Origin: Brachypodium distachyon
Lineage: Eukaryota > Streptophyta > Magnoliopsida > Poales > Poaceae
Assembly: GCF_000005505.3 (NCBI RefSeq)
Contig: NC_016134.3
Span: forward strand, 21,404,584-21,468,583
Direction of reading: 5' to 3'
DNA length: 64,000 nt
In this document: positions 11,513-22,329 of the stretch, piece after piece
Position numbering within the stretch: the stretch's first letter is position 1
Layout of the letters: each line of letters begins with the position of its first letter
The notes under the pieces: model-generated
The model's database searches: none
What the model was told of the DNA's origin: nothing
Seen by the model: only the letters and a program-made list of their open reading frames with translations
Made by a program: the position numbers and the translations under genes

Positions 11513-14500
11513 ATGGACTGGGCCGCAGCTCCCGAAGCGGCGTCTTGGGGCGTAGCAGCGGAGGCGGTTGCCGACCCTGGTCCGACCATGCTGTCCTTCG
11601 CCAGTCCGTCGTTCTCCTCCTCTGCCGCCGTGGCGGCGCAGCTGCAAGACCGCTCTAGGCCAGCGTCGGTAACAGCGAGGAGGGACCGCGCGCCTGGCAG
11701 CGCTGCCGGCACGGTGGCATGCTCGGTGGATGGGTGCCGGTCGGACCTCAGCCGGTGCCGCGAGTACCACCGGCGGCACAAGGTCTGCGAGGCGCACTCC
11801 AAGACGCCGGTCGTCGTCGTCGCGGGCCAGGAGAAGCGGTTTTGCCAGCAATGCAGCAGGTTAGAAACCATCCAACCCTTACACCAAGTGATCTCTAGTT
11901 ACTCCGCTACACACGAAATGTTTGTAGATGAGGTCATTTGTTAATAATTGTGTGCGCTTGGTCCCCGTTTGGTTGCTAATTGGGGAATTTAGGGGTTACT
12001 TTTTAGGGCATCGTCAGGATCTGATGGAAAAGATTTAGGTCCGGTTTGGTCCCCAGCTAAATCACTATCTGACTAAACAATTGAGTTGGTAATTTCGTGG
12101 CATTTGGGATCTGATGGCACGGATTGTTTAATCTCTCCAATGCGATATGTCATAATTAAACAATTGGGTTGGTAAATTTGGTAGCTTTAGGGTCTGATCA
12201 CACAGATTATTTAATCTTGTGGTTGCTATTTAAAGCAAGTTGTTGGTCTAGACAACTGACTTCTACTGAGTAGGGTATAGTTTTTCTGTGGGATGTTCAG
12301 CATTGTGCAGAATCTTTCCTATGATGAAGAGTTTCTGCATCTTCATGCTCAGAATGGAATAAAATGACAGGCTTCTGTAAAAACTTGTGTGATTGTGTTC
12401 CTGAGAAACTGACTAGGAAACTCTTCCAGTCAACAAGATCTGATTGAAACAGTTAAGGTTTATTGCGTAATTTTTGCTGGTCCCCAAACTTAGCATAAAG
12501 ATATTTCATATGTTACTGTTTGGAGTTGAACCACATGTATTTGAAACTGAAAAATTAGGTTATACCTTGGTTTGCTTGATTGTGTTTCCCTTGAGTTTAA
12601 GACGTATTCGATCCCATTTTCCTACTCTCTTACTCTGTACTCTGTTATGCTATTTTGTACTTACCTGACAGGACAAGAAAATAAGGAACTACATACATTT
12701 TGTGTAGAATTATTTGGTTTCTGCAAACCTTTGGGAAATTTTTTAGTGACTTAAAGGAGGTTATCTTACAGAATGTATTACAAATTAAAGAAAAAGTACA
12801 AACAGATTCCTTCGAGGAGCAAACTCTACTAATTTGACTGCATATTGATTGAGAGTTACAATTAAAAAAGTCCAGCATAACATGCACTATCTGATTTTTA
12901 CCTTGGTTTCAGAAATAACTCTGAAATATTCGTTAACTATGTTCTCCCAGGAATAAATATGTGATTCTAATGCTCTTAACGCCATATTATTTTTCAACCT
13001 CTCAAATTCTCAGTTCGAGAATGACATAAAATGATAAGTACAATTATGTTGCAAAAGAGAAAACTTGTACATTTGGTTTTACAACTGCAAGCTTATTGAA
13101 CAATGCAAGATGTAGAAAGAAGCGCCCTAAGCTTTTATTGCTGTTGTCTCCAATGCATGTACATATATTCTTCAAAAATCATGCCAAAAACAGTACTGTA
13201 CTACTTAGTAATCTGTCATGAACTAGGGTTCATGAGGGTAAATACTGCAATCTTGAACATTGTTGGCTGCTCTTGAACATTAAGCAATACAACAGGAGCT
13301 TGTCTGCAATCTTGAACATTGTTGAAAAATAAATACTGTACTACTTAGTAATCTGTCATGAACCTGATGTATTCATTTTTTAGGATTGGCAAGTGAATGT
13401 TGTACTACAAATAGGAGCTTAATTGAGTTTTGACCATTATGCACTACCTTGTTTTCCCTATTTCTGTTCTCCTAAGAAGATGAAAATGCACCATGCTTCG
13501 CCTTTGTTTAATAAAATTGGTAATTTATAAGTGCAATTGTTTTAAAAAACACCTAGAGGTATATTACATGCTACAAAATTTGCACTTGCAAAAATCAAGC
13601 CAAAATATGACTATTTGCACGTATAGTATATGCTCTTCTTTTTTTATCTTTTTAGATTTTTGTATATTCATATGGAAGCATTTTATAAGTGTGAGGAAAT
13701 ATGCAACTTGTATTTCCTGTAGGCCAAGGGCCAGTATATGTACCCGTACAAACGGGTAAAGATTCAGGAAACCCCTTATACAATGGGGAAAATACACAAC
13801 AAATACATAATGCTGTACACAAGTCTAAAAACCCCCCTCAAACTCATAGTCTATGCTTCACAGCAAGATTCTTACCGCTGAAAATTTGGAAGCTATTGGT
13901 TGGCATCATAATGTAATGTGCAAGCTCTGCAACTCTCAACTGGAAACCATCAAACCTTTGCAAGGATTGTGCCTACACCAAGTCTGTTTGGGCGATCCTA
14001 CGGAGATGGAATGGCGTTCAAGCCTCTGTTATTGATAGATCTGATACGAGGATTGGTGGAATGCGGACAGAGCAAAGATCTCTCTGTTCGAAGGAGGTAT
14101 TTTGACAGCTTGCTCGTCTACGGTATTCGGAATGTGTGGAAAGAGTGCGACTGCAGAATTTTCACCAATGAGTCCATGGAAGAGGAGGAGGTTGCTTCGT
14201 AAGCTCCAGAGGATTTCAAGATGTTTTTGTGGGTTAATGAGGTTACCGCGGTTGTGTTGAGTCGTGACAGAGTGTAGTCGCTTGTTGTGTTTTGTGGGGG
14301 GTGGTGTGCCTTGCCCCTCCAAATCAGAGCGCTTTCTTGTAAGTATCAACTTCTCTCTTGTAAAAAAACACTTAAGGCCTTGTTTGGTACACTCCCTCTG
14401 TTCCTAATTAATTAGCGCCGGAAATTTTGCAAAAAAACCCTTGCTATTCCCCGAAATCGACTTGCAGTCCACGTTCTGCCAGAACTTTTGCAAAAAAAAC

Positions 14501-17500
14501 CTGTAGTTTTTCGAAATCAACGCCATTGTTCAAGAAATCGGTAATCGGTAACTGCTCAGTCCGGTAGGGATTAACGATTAAATCGGATTTCGGACCGATT
14601 AATCGGTTTAATCGGTCGACCATTAATCGGTCGACTATTATAGTGTATAGCATATATAGTTACATATTCAGCAAGTACAAATGAAATCAAGGAAATCAAA
14701 TATGGTAACTAACCATGATTGATGCCTTAAATCAAGGATAGAAATCCCGTGGATACTTGAGTTATATACACCACGATTTGTATGGCATGTGGCCGCGATT
14801 TCAGGGATCATAATTAGTGATTGCCTTATGCACCTATCCTTTAACCAAAGGGACAAGATCATTTATAGTATTACTCTACGTCAAGACGGAAGAACAGGGG
14901 AGGCACGTGAAGAAGGGAGAGGAGAAGACACCTCGCCAGAGGAGAAGCCCAGCCCTTCGCCGGAGGAGGAAGCCCCAATCGCCGCCTGGACAGAGCTCCC
15001 TCCCTCTCTCCCTCCCTACTTCTTCCAATTTTCATGTCAGCTTCTAATTTCCCTCCCCAATTATCGGGCGATTAATCGGGATTTCGGGTGATTAATCGGG
15101 ATTTCGGGCGATTAATCAGTTGTCAGACCGATTTATCGGGCTGGACGATTTCCTCCGCCGATAAGCGTTAATCTGCACGGTGCCCTGCCGATTAGCGATT
15201 AATCAGCCGATTTCTTGAACAGTGATCAACGCGCAGTCCACGTTCAATTGAAAATGTGTACTGCAGGTTGATTTTGTAAATTATTAGGGTTTTTTTTTGC
15301 AAAATGGCCGGCGCCAATTAATTGGGAACGGAGGGAGTACTAGAGTTTATCGGGTGTTTTCTAGGGTATTATCCACTCCAAATTGAAAAACACTAGGAAC
15401 CCCAAATGGTTGTTTGGTAGGAAGGGTTTAGAGGGGATTATCCCTAGTTTCCTCCCACAAAACACTCCATTTTTGTACCAAATTAAAACGCTTCTCATAC
15501 TAGTTTTTTCTAAAAAAACAATGGTGTTTTGGGTGAACACCCAAACCCCTCAAATATCAAAACACTAGTGACTAGAAAATACACTAACACCAAACAAGGC
15601 CTAAATGCAATTTATGAAAAGAAAACTCATGATTAGAGGTCTAGTTTTTTTCTTCACAAAATACGTTTAAGTGATTAGATGTTCCATCTTTTATATGATC
15701 TGTTTATTTAAGATCTAACGGCTATGATTCAAAGTTTTCAAATTTTCACCCGATAGAGGTTTTCACCTGATACGTTCCCTAGAAGAAGAACGCCAACAAG
15801 GCAAACCAGCAAAACTAAACTAAACCCACAGCTAGGCTAACCAAAACCCTACAAGCTAGCAAAAAAACCCAAAGAAGGCAAACAAATGTCAGGAAAGGAA
15901 CAACTAATTACAGGTACTCCTACTGCTGCTGTAGTAGCCACAGGTCAGGCAGTCTAGCATGGAGTGGCAGCCTCCTTAAAGCCTTGGTACCAGCCATCTT
16001 CCACTGATCAACCTCCAGCAACATGTCCTCAACAAAGCATTGATAGATGGGATGAGCCCCATCGAAGATGCAAGCATTTATTGCGCATGCGCCAAATTTG
16101 CCACATCATATGGGTAATGCAGGAGCACACTCCTTTCGCCTCGGTGCCTGCGTGCTCCGCCGCCGATTCCAGCCACTGCGTTATTTCCTTGGCAGCATGC
16201 CGGGCAGCAGCCTGCACATCAAAGCTTCTGAAACCTCGAACCAACCACACCGGTGAGGAGATGTGAAATAGTTTCATCGACCTGTTCACAGAGGGGACAG
16301 GAAGTTGGGATTTAACAATATTGTCTCATCCATCTTCATTCTCTTAACTTTTATGAAATCCTTTTAATTTAAATTTTTTAAATGTTCCAACATGTCTATT
16401 TGATCTGTATATAATTTAATTGTACAGCCACAAGGTGAAGTGGGTTCTCATGTTGGATACCTCTATTCTGTGACCTTACGGTAGATTTGTTCGATACCTG
16501 TTTTCATGGCGCGGGCACTCTGCTGATCAACCTCACAACTTTGATCTAGATATGAATATATGCTATGATGCTGCTTAATTGGAACCAGATAGACTCACAG
16601 AACCTAACCACCAAATCCAATTTCTGCAATGTGCTAGGAGAGCCCAGAATGTCACAATTGAAAAGATTAATAAAGTAAGGAATACACAGTTTAGCAATCT
16701 GACAAGAAACCCAGTCACAGAAGAATTCATTTGGAGATCACGGCCAGAGAATTTCAACACAATCACAAAAAAGAAACTATTTGCTTCCATAATCCTCAAA
16801 TTTCCTTGCACCCAATTCTTATTCCATATCTAGCATTATTACCCACTGCCCTTGCCCTTCGTTTGTTCTTATCCTGATGTTGGCCTTAACTATGGCATTG
16901 CACGTGAAAGGCATGCATGCATAAGGCAGGATAAACTCTTGCTTCCGTTGGTTTATATACTAGAGTTCCATCCCTATCAAACAAGCTACTTTAATTATTT
17001 AGTTCAAGTTTAATCTTCCATCAGGTTTAAAACTGGGCAGATAACATATGTGCCTGCAAATTCTTAATAAGAGAGTGGCGCACAGCGTAGATCAGGTTGT
17101 CAAACATAACAGCCTTGGGATACACTTTTGCTTTGTTCAAGGAGCATTTCTTCTATCAGTGTAGGCTGTAGCTGCCCGGTCCATCTGAAAGGAGATATTG
17201 ATGTCATGTGTGTAGTTATCAAAGCCGCAAAAAAATTGACACTATGGTGATTACTTCAAGGTTTGTTAAATGATTGGATTGAACTGTAAAAACAAATTAA
17301 AAAGGCTGTGAAAACAAATTGAAGTTGAAATTCGTACTACCAGTTTAAAACACTTGTTCTGAAAAATGTTGAGTGGCCATGTAATATTATCTACTTGCAG
17401 GTTTCACATGCTGGCCGAGTTTGACGAGGGGAAGAGAAGTTGCAGAAAACGCCTAGATGGCCATAACAGGCGTAGAAGAAAGCCACAGTATGATGCAATG

Positions 17501-18527
17501 AACCCCAGCAGTTTCTTTCCATATCACCAAGGTTTGTATGTTTGAAACATTGGTAATTTGGTGACCCTATTTACTAATTCTGTCTGTATTCTGTGTTGCA
17601 ATTTATGTATGCAGTCATTATAATTGTTGACTCTTTGTTGACACTCCCTCCGCCCAGAAAAATAAGGCACACGGTCTTTCTGAAATTTATATTTCACCAA
17701 GAATGGGTTCAGTAGTGTGGATTACGTGATACGAAATTAATATTTGTCGGATTCGTATTAAAAGCACTTTTCGATGGTATCACATTGGTTAATGTTAAAT
17801 CTTGGGAAATGTGCGCACACGGAGGGAGTAACAAACAATATCCAGTTTTGGGTAAAAAACAAACTGCATCCAGCAGATTGCCCACTTATTTTGTTAGGGG
17901 AAACTGTATGTATTTCTTCACTTAGTCTTGTCTTTTTCATGTTCTTTTGATAGTGCCTTTCTTCTTGAAGTGTTTTCACAATCAATACACAGGTTTTCTG
18001 ATATAACATTGTCCTGTCTTACAGTGAATAAATTTTCTGTCTACCCGCGAACATTTCCTATAGCAGATCCAAATGCGGGGGCCTCAATGCACCCGCTCGA
18101 GCATCATCGACCCTTCTCCATCTCATTCTCGGGAACCACCAAAGCACCGAAGCACTTCCCATTCTTGCAGGATGGCAGCAGCATCTACAGTACGGCCAGC
18201 CCTACTCTTCCGCAGCCCTTCTCTTCTCGTGAAGATGGCAACAACACCAGCAGCAGCACATGCAATGGTCTCTCCAGCGCACTGGACCCTGAGTGTGCTC
18301 TCTCTCTTCTGTCATCCTCGCTGCACCTCTCCCCCATCAGCATTCCCAGTGCAACAGTTCCAGCGCAGTTTGCTTCTTCGCTTGCTAGGACTGCTGTTGA
18401 CTCGCAAGCTGCAACCATTGCATTTGCATCAGGTGGAGATTGTGGTGGTGGCGGCGGCCATGTGTTGGTTGCTGATGCTATGCTTGAAGACCCTTCACAG
18501 GGACTGCCCTTCTGCTGGCAGGTGTAG
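11513..18527 (+). CDS. SPL: SQUAMOSA promoter-binding-like (SBP-box) transcription factor
   Basis: Exons 11513-11859, 17401-17531 and 18025-18527 join in frame to 326 aa plus stop. Splice sites are GT-AG and the first intron splits the SBP domain after CQQCSR, as in plant SPL genes. The SBP domain (about residues 70-145) has the first zinc site CSVDGC...[14 protein letters not shown], the second [20 protein letters not shown] and a bipartite nuclear signal [21 protein letters not shown] proteins bind GTAC-core promoters in the nucleus and control phase change, tillering and grain traits. The ATG is the first in a Kozak-like context in frame with the SBP domain ([13 protein letters not shown]). 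The N-terminus recalls rice OsSPL19-like proteins, but orthology is not tested. The last exon has a miR156 site. Intron 1 (5.5 kb) holds several transposons; all coding exons are open. Confidence 0.92.
12072..12217 (+). repeat. Diverged tandem duplication in SPL intron 1
   Basis: Two diverged units of about 63 bp lie 83 bp apart: 12072-12134 and about 12155-12217. They share AAACAATTGRGTTGGTAA, GGRTCTGAT and AGATTATTTAATCT-like blocks. A third partial copy may lie near 12010-12035. Confidence 0.5.
13194..13363 (+). repeat. 30-bp direct repeat in SPL intron 1
   Basis: An identical 30-bp block containing CTACTTAGTAATCTGTCATG occurs at 13194-13223 and 13334-13363, 140 bp apart. The spacer itself holds doubled AATCTTGAACATTGTTG words, so the segment looks like a recent local duplication. 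Confidence 0.6.
13850..14220 (+). pseudogene. LINE 3'-terminal fragment in SPL intron 1
   Basis: On + the frame begins with [19 protein letters not shown] and continues KLCNSQLET, the zinc-finger region downstream of plant LINE reverse transcriptase. Further on, after a frame change, comes [20 protein letters not shown] and EEEVAS. A preceding stretch (about 13715-13845) contains a pyrimidine run AAAACCCCCCTC and may be an LTR scrap. It is a decayed insertion in the sense orientation within the intron. Confidence 0.55.
14390..15337. mobile_element. Stowaway (Tc1/Mariner) MITE inserted in the Tourist MITE
   Basis: Inverted ends CTCCCTCTGTTCCTAATTAA and (on the right) TTAATTGGGAACGGAGGGAG are flanked by TA (14388-14389 and 15338-15339). 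The left end has two extra bases (CA) before CTCCC. Without the inner hAT it is about 240 bp, a normal Stowaway size. Confidence 0.8.
14524..15224. mobile_element. hAT-type MITE (701 bp) inserted in the Stowaway
   Basis: Terminal inverted repeats CATTGTTCAAGAAATCGG and CCGATTTCTTGAACAGTG are flanked by a perfect 8-bp duplication ATCAACGC (14516-14523 and 15225-15232), diagnostic of hAT insertion. The interior is rich in repeated ATTAATCGG words near both ends, which suit transposase-binding subterminal repeats. No transposase is encoded. Confidence 0.88.
15800..16310 (-). pseudogene. LINE 3'-terminal fragment in SPL intron 1 (antisense)
   Basis: On - a cysteine start [15 protein letters not shown] is followed by [20 protein letters not shown] and [17 protein letters not shown], the zinc-finger and tail of a plant LINE ORF2. 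It continues with stops towards 15800. Only the 3' end remains, consistent with 5' truncation. Confidence 0.5.
17644..17828. mobile_element. Stowaway MITE in SPL intron 2
   Basis: Ends CTCCCTCCGCCC and CACACGGAGGGAG are inverted and the right end is followed by TA. Length is 185 bp. It sits in the 493-bp intron 2, leaving both splice sites intact. Confidence 0.7.
18295..18314 (+). promoter_or_regulatory. miR156/157 target site in SPL exon 3
   Basis: The 20-nt site GTGCTCTCTCTCTTCTGTCA pairs almost fully with plant miR156 and encodes the conserved peptide ALSLLSS in the SPL frame. Its position downstream of the SBP domain is typical. It predicts that this gene is repressed in juvenile tissue by miR156. 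Confidence 0.93.
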
Positions 18528-19394
18528 ATCAAGGTTGTGATTTGCTCTGTTTCCCTTATGCTGCTGAGTGCTCAGTTGCAAGGCTTTTTGGTGCTTGTGC
18601 ACCTGTAGTATCAAGTTGATGTAAATTGTACACGATTAACAATACAAGTCCTCTCTGGTTGATGGCTGTTGTGCAGATTTGTCGTGTCTTCATTTTTTGG
18701 GAGGATGATCTGCATATTGTTTAGCTATTTTGGTTTGTTTATAGTACTTGTGTAAATTGTAATGACCTTGGTGAGCAAAAACAAAAAGGCCAATAAGCAG
18801 AGTATGGCTCTCCTCGCAAAAAAAAAAAGGCTCCCAAACCAGGAAATTGACCCCCTGCTGCTTGTACTGCAGATTGTGAAGCAGGATGCTAAGAATTAGA
18901 ATAACGGCAGTTGTTTGCCACCCCACATGGGTGATGGTTTGCTTTGGGCTCAGTTTGGCATCGTTGAACTGTACTGCGTTGAACTTATTTTTTAATCTGC
19001 TGTGAAAAAATATACACGAAAGTAGGAAAAATTTGGTTAGCCAAACACGAAAATAGTGAAAAGCGGGTGAGAAAAACGGGATTATGAGAATCCACCGCAA
19101 TACCAAACGCAGCTTAGAGTGACTCGTAGGTACGTTTGGCCTTGGCTGTAACTGTTCTGTTTCATCGCAACGCCTGTTTGTTTTGCTTTTGACAACCGCT
19201 GCGATCGGAAAATGGTTAGGTTCGCTTGTTGGGTCATTTGGGACGAATCGAGAGGTCACAGAATAGTACAACATAGAATTCTAAATTCTTCCACTCACTA
19301 GCTACCATCCAACACAGAAGAAATAAAATTGAATGCATAAAAATATGGTGTATGAATGATGGTAAGGCTGCCCTCTTTTGGCAGGCATTCAAAG
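18528..19394 (+). other. SPL 3' flank, no gene seen
   Basis: The first 150 bp or so are the likely 3' UTR. The rest is AT-rich, has an A11 run near 18820 and shows no gene or clean transposon ends. Confidence 0.4.
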
Positions 19395-22093
19395 AAAGAC
19401 CGGGTAAATGAGAGGGGAATAACATGACCTTCCCTCTAAAGGAACACTTCAACAACACAATTGATCTTTCATTTCTTGAAGCCCCATTCACAAATGAGGA
19501 AATTGATGCCGTGATTAAGGATCTCCCCTTCAACAAAACCTGGACCTGATGGAGTTAACACAGACTTCATCAAGAAATGCTGGCCAATTATCAAACAAGA
19601 TTTTTATGACCTATGCAAACAATTCCATGATGGGACACTCAAACTTGCATGCATCAATACATGCTTCATCACCCAGATACCAAAAACGGAGTCCACAAAC
19701 AAAGTCAATGACTTCAGACCCGTATCACTGCTGAACTGTACTCAAGTTGATCACTAAACTCATGGCCAATAGGCGGCAAACAATCATCCTGTAATTGATC
19801 CACCACAACCAATATGGGTTCATTAAGTTTAGAACCATTCAAGGTTGATTAGCATGGGCTTTCGAATATATTCATGCCTGCAATAAATCCAAAGAGGAAA
19901 TCCTCCTACTCAAGCTTGATTTTTAGAAAGCATTTGATAAAGTATAGTATTTAGCCATCATCCAAATCATGAGAGCCATGGGATTTTTTGGGATAAAATG
20001 GTGCAATTGGATCAATAAAATTCTCAACACAACAACATCTCAAATTCACCTAAACGGGGTACCAGGCAAAATTATCTATTGCAAAAGAGGTCTCAGATAG
20101 GGAGACCCACCCTCACCACTCCTTTTTGTCCTTGTTGCTGATCTCTTGCAAATTGTTCTTAACCGAGCTATGCATCAGGGGCTAATACAAAGACCCATCC
20201 TGTCCATGGCCTGCCCGGACTTTCCCATGATTCAATATGCAGATGATACCTGATTATTATGAAAGCTGACGACCAACAGATTCAGGTGTTGCAATAGATT
20301 CTTGATCACTTTCATCGGGCCACTGGTCTTAGTGAATTTCCAAAAATCAAACATTATCCCTCTCAATATGGCAGCTGACAGAGCATCGGATTTTGCTAAT
20401 ATGTTGTGCTGCCAATTCACATATCTTGGCTTGCCACTTGGCACTACTAGACCTAAAATTGAAGACTTCATGCCAATGATCAAAAGGATTGAGAAAAGAC
20501 TTACCCGCTTCTCTAGTATGCTGCCATATGGTGGGAAACTACAACTAGTCAATTCTGTGCTATCTGCCCTTCCCACATTTCATATGAGTATCTTTCTTTT
20601 GCCCAAAGGTGTCATTGCCCAAATTGATAAATAAGCCGTCATTTGTCTCTGTAGAGGAAAAGACCTCGCCAAAAAGAACCTCCCACTGGCTGCATGGGAG
20701 ATTGTTTGCCAACCCAAAAAGGAAGGAGGCATGGGTGTCATCAACCTGGATCTAAAGAACAAAGCTCTTCTCATGAAAAACCTTCATAAGTTCTATAATC
20801 ACTGCAATCTTCCCTAGGTTAACTTGGTATGGGAGCAACACTACCCCAATGGAATCACATGTTCCCCACTTGAATGAGATTTCTACAACGATCGGAAACC
20901 CCTCAGATAGAATCTGAGAAAAAAACTCAGAATAAAAAAAAAATTTGTAATCCAACAATCGATCTTGGTTAGGATGATTAACCGAGTTAATCCAAAAATT
21001 CTGCTGATACATTCGAATAATTAAACGTTTCACAAGTAGTGAACTAAATTTTTTGTTATTACAACTAACAATTTCCACAGGTTCGGAATCATTTAATCCA
21101 TAATCATGGGCAAATGCATAACTCATTCGTGGAAGGACAGAAATTAGTTGACACATTCAAGGCAATTGCGAGATGTGAATATCAGAATGGAAACTCTTAT
21201 CCTCTTCTGGCAGGATGCTTGGCGAGAAGCAAGACTCTCTAAACAATGGCCTCAGTTATTTTCATTTGCCATTAAACAAGACATTAAGGTGCAACTTATC
21301 AAATCCCGCCAAGACACCACCACACCATTCCACCTCCCACTTTCTACGGAGGCATTCGATCAATACAATGAATTTCTGACTCTGATTGATTGGCTCGATC
21401 ATAGTCAGGGGAAGGATAGATGGACATACAATTGGACCCCATCCACGTTGTCAACATCCAAAGAATATCACTCTCAGGTGATGCACCTTGACATTGCTGC
21501 CACATTCAATTGGATATGGCAATCTTGCAGTCAACTCAAACATAAAGTATTTGCCTGGCTCATGGTCATCGATAGACTCAACACAAGGGACATGCTGGAT
21601 AAAAGGAATTTCCATCTCCAAAACCTTCACAGTGCGTGTTATGTAACGAAGGACAGAAGGAAACTAGAGACCATATATTCTTTGACTGCCCTTTTCCTCG
21701 CTTTTGTTCACGATACATCTGCCCAAAGCGCCTCAACCATCGGTACATGGCAATTTTGTTGCCATCAAAGATTAACTCAAGGTCCCATTTCATATGGAGA
21801 TTACTACCCTTGTCACATCGAGTGTATGGAGGACAAGAAATGACTGCATTTCCAATCAACTTGGTATTTCAACTTGGTATTTCAGCCCTCACTCTACAGA
21901 TTCAAGATGATCTTCAAAGAAGGGCTCAACTTGGTATTTCATAGGGCTAAAGGAAAGAAATGCCATGGATTTCATGATTGGATTGCGACATTTAGATAGA
22001 TTTTCATTTATTTTCCACCACTTGTACATAATATTATAATTATATTAAATTGTTGTAGGTCTTTTAACCTACAGTTTTTCTCAAAAAAAAAAA
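19395..22093 (+). pseudogene. Degenerate L1-type LINE (reverse transcriptase ORF2)
   Basis: On + the order is: RT N-terminal part (DGVNTDFIKKCWP near 19550, VNDFRPVSLLN near 19710), palm motifs (KLDF-KAFDKV near 19915, GDPPSPLLF near 20100, QYADDT near 20236), the LGLPLGTTRPK and PYGGKLQLVNSVLSALP blocks (20430-20580), then the zinc-finger end region (HKVFAWLMVIDRLNTRDML near 21540). The YADD catalytic motif is visible, but many stops and frame changes make the ORF dead. A plastid matK fragment interrupts it at about 20868-21122. A poly(A)-like run at about 22082-22093 may mark the LINE 3' end. LINEs insert by target-primed reverse transcription. Confidence 0.8.
20868..21122 (-). pseudogene. 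matK: Nuclear plastid DNA insertion: matK fragment
   Basis: On - the frame reads [20 protein letters not shown], then [20 protein letters not shown] and [19 protein letters not shown], which is the N-terminal region of grass chloroplast matK (group II intron maturase), roughly residues 30-110. It stays open for about 85 codons with a few changes. Both flanks are LINE sequence whose reading continues on the other side, so a roughly 255-bp plastid piece landed in the LINE or was used to patch a break. It has no start, stop or promoter of its own and cannot be functional. Exact joints are uncertain by about 10 bp. Confidence 0.9.
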
Positions 22094-22329
22094 GAGAGGT
22101 CATTGTCCGTTGTCGAACGTTTTTTAGTTTTCCCAGCAATGCTGCTCGCTTCAGGAGACCAGTATAGATCGATATGCACCCTATGATCAAGGGAAATGGA
22201 TTTATTCGAAAAGGAGGGCAAACCGGCCTCTACATCGATCGATGCACACATCCATTAATTATTTTTATCATTCAAAATACATGTCTCAAGGTTACAATTG
22301 AATACAAAAGGATAAAAATCAACCTCCTT

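Larger units (their letters stand above)
14376..15601. mobile_element. Tourist-like (PIF/Harbinger) MITE, outer shell of a nest
   Basis: Ends GGCCTTGTTTGGT and ACCAAACAAGGCC form inverted repeats, flanked by the 3-bp duplication TAA (14373-14375 and 15602-15604), as expected for PIF/Harbinger MITEs. Its own DNA is about 280 bp once the inner Stowaway is removed. It lies in SPL intron 1. Confidence 0.85.
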
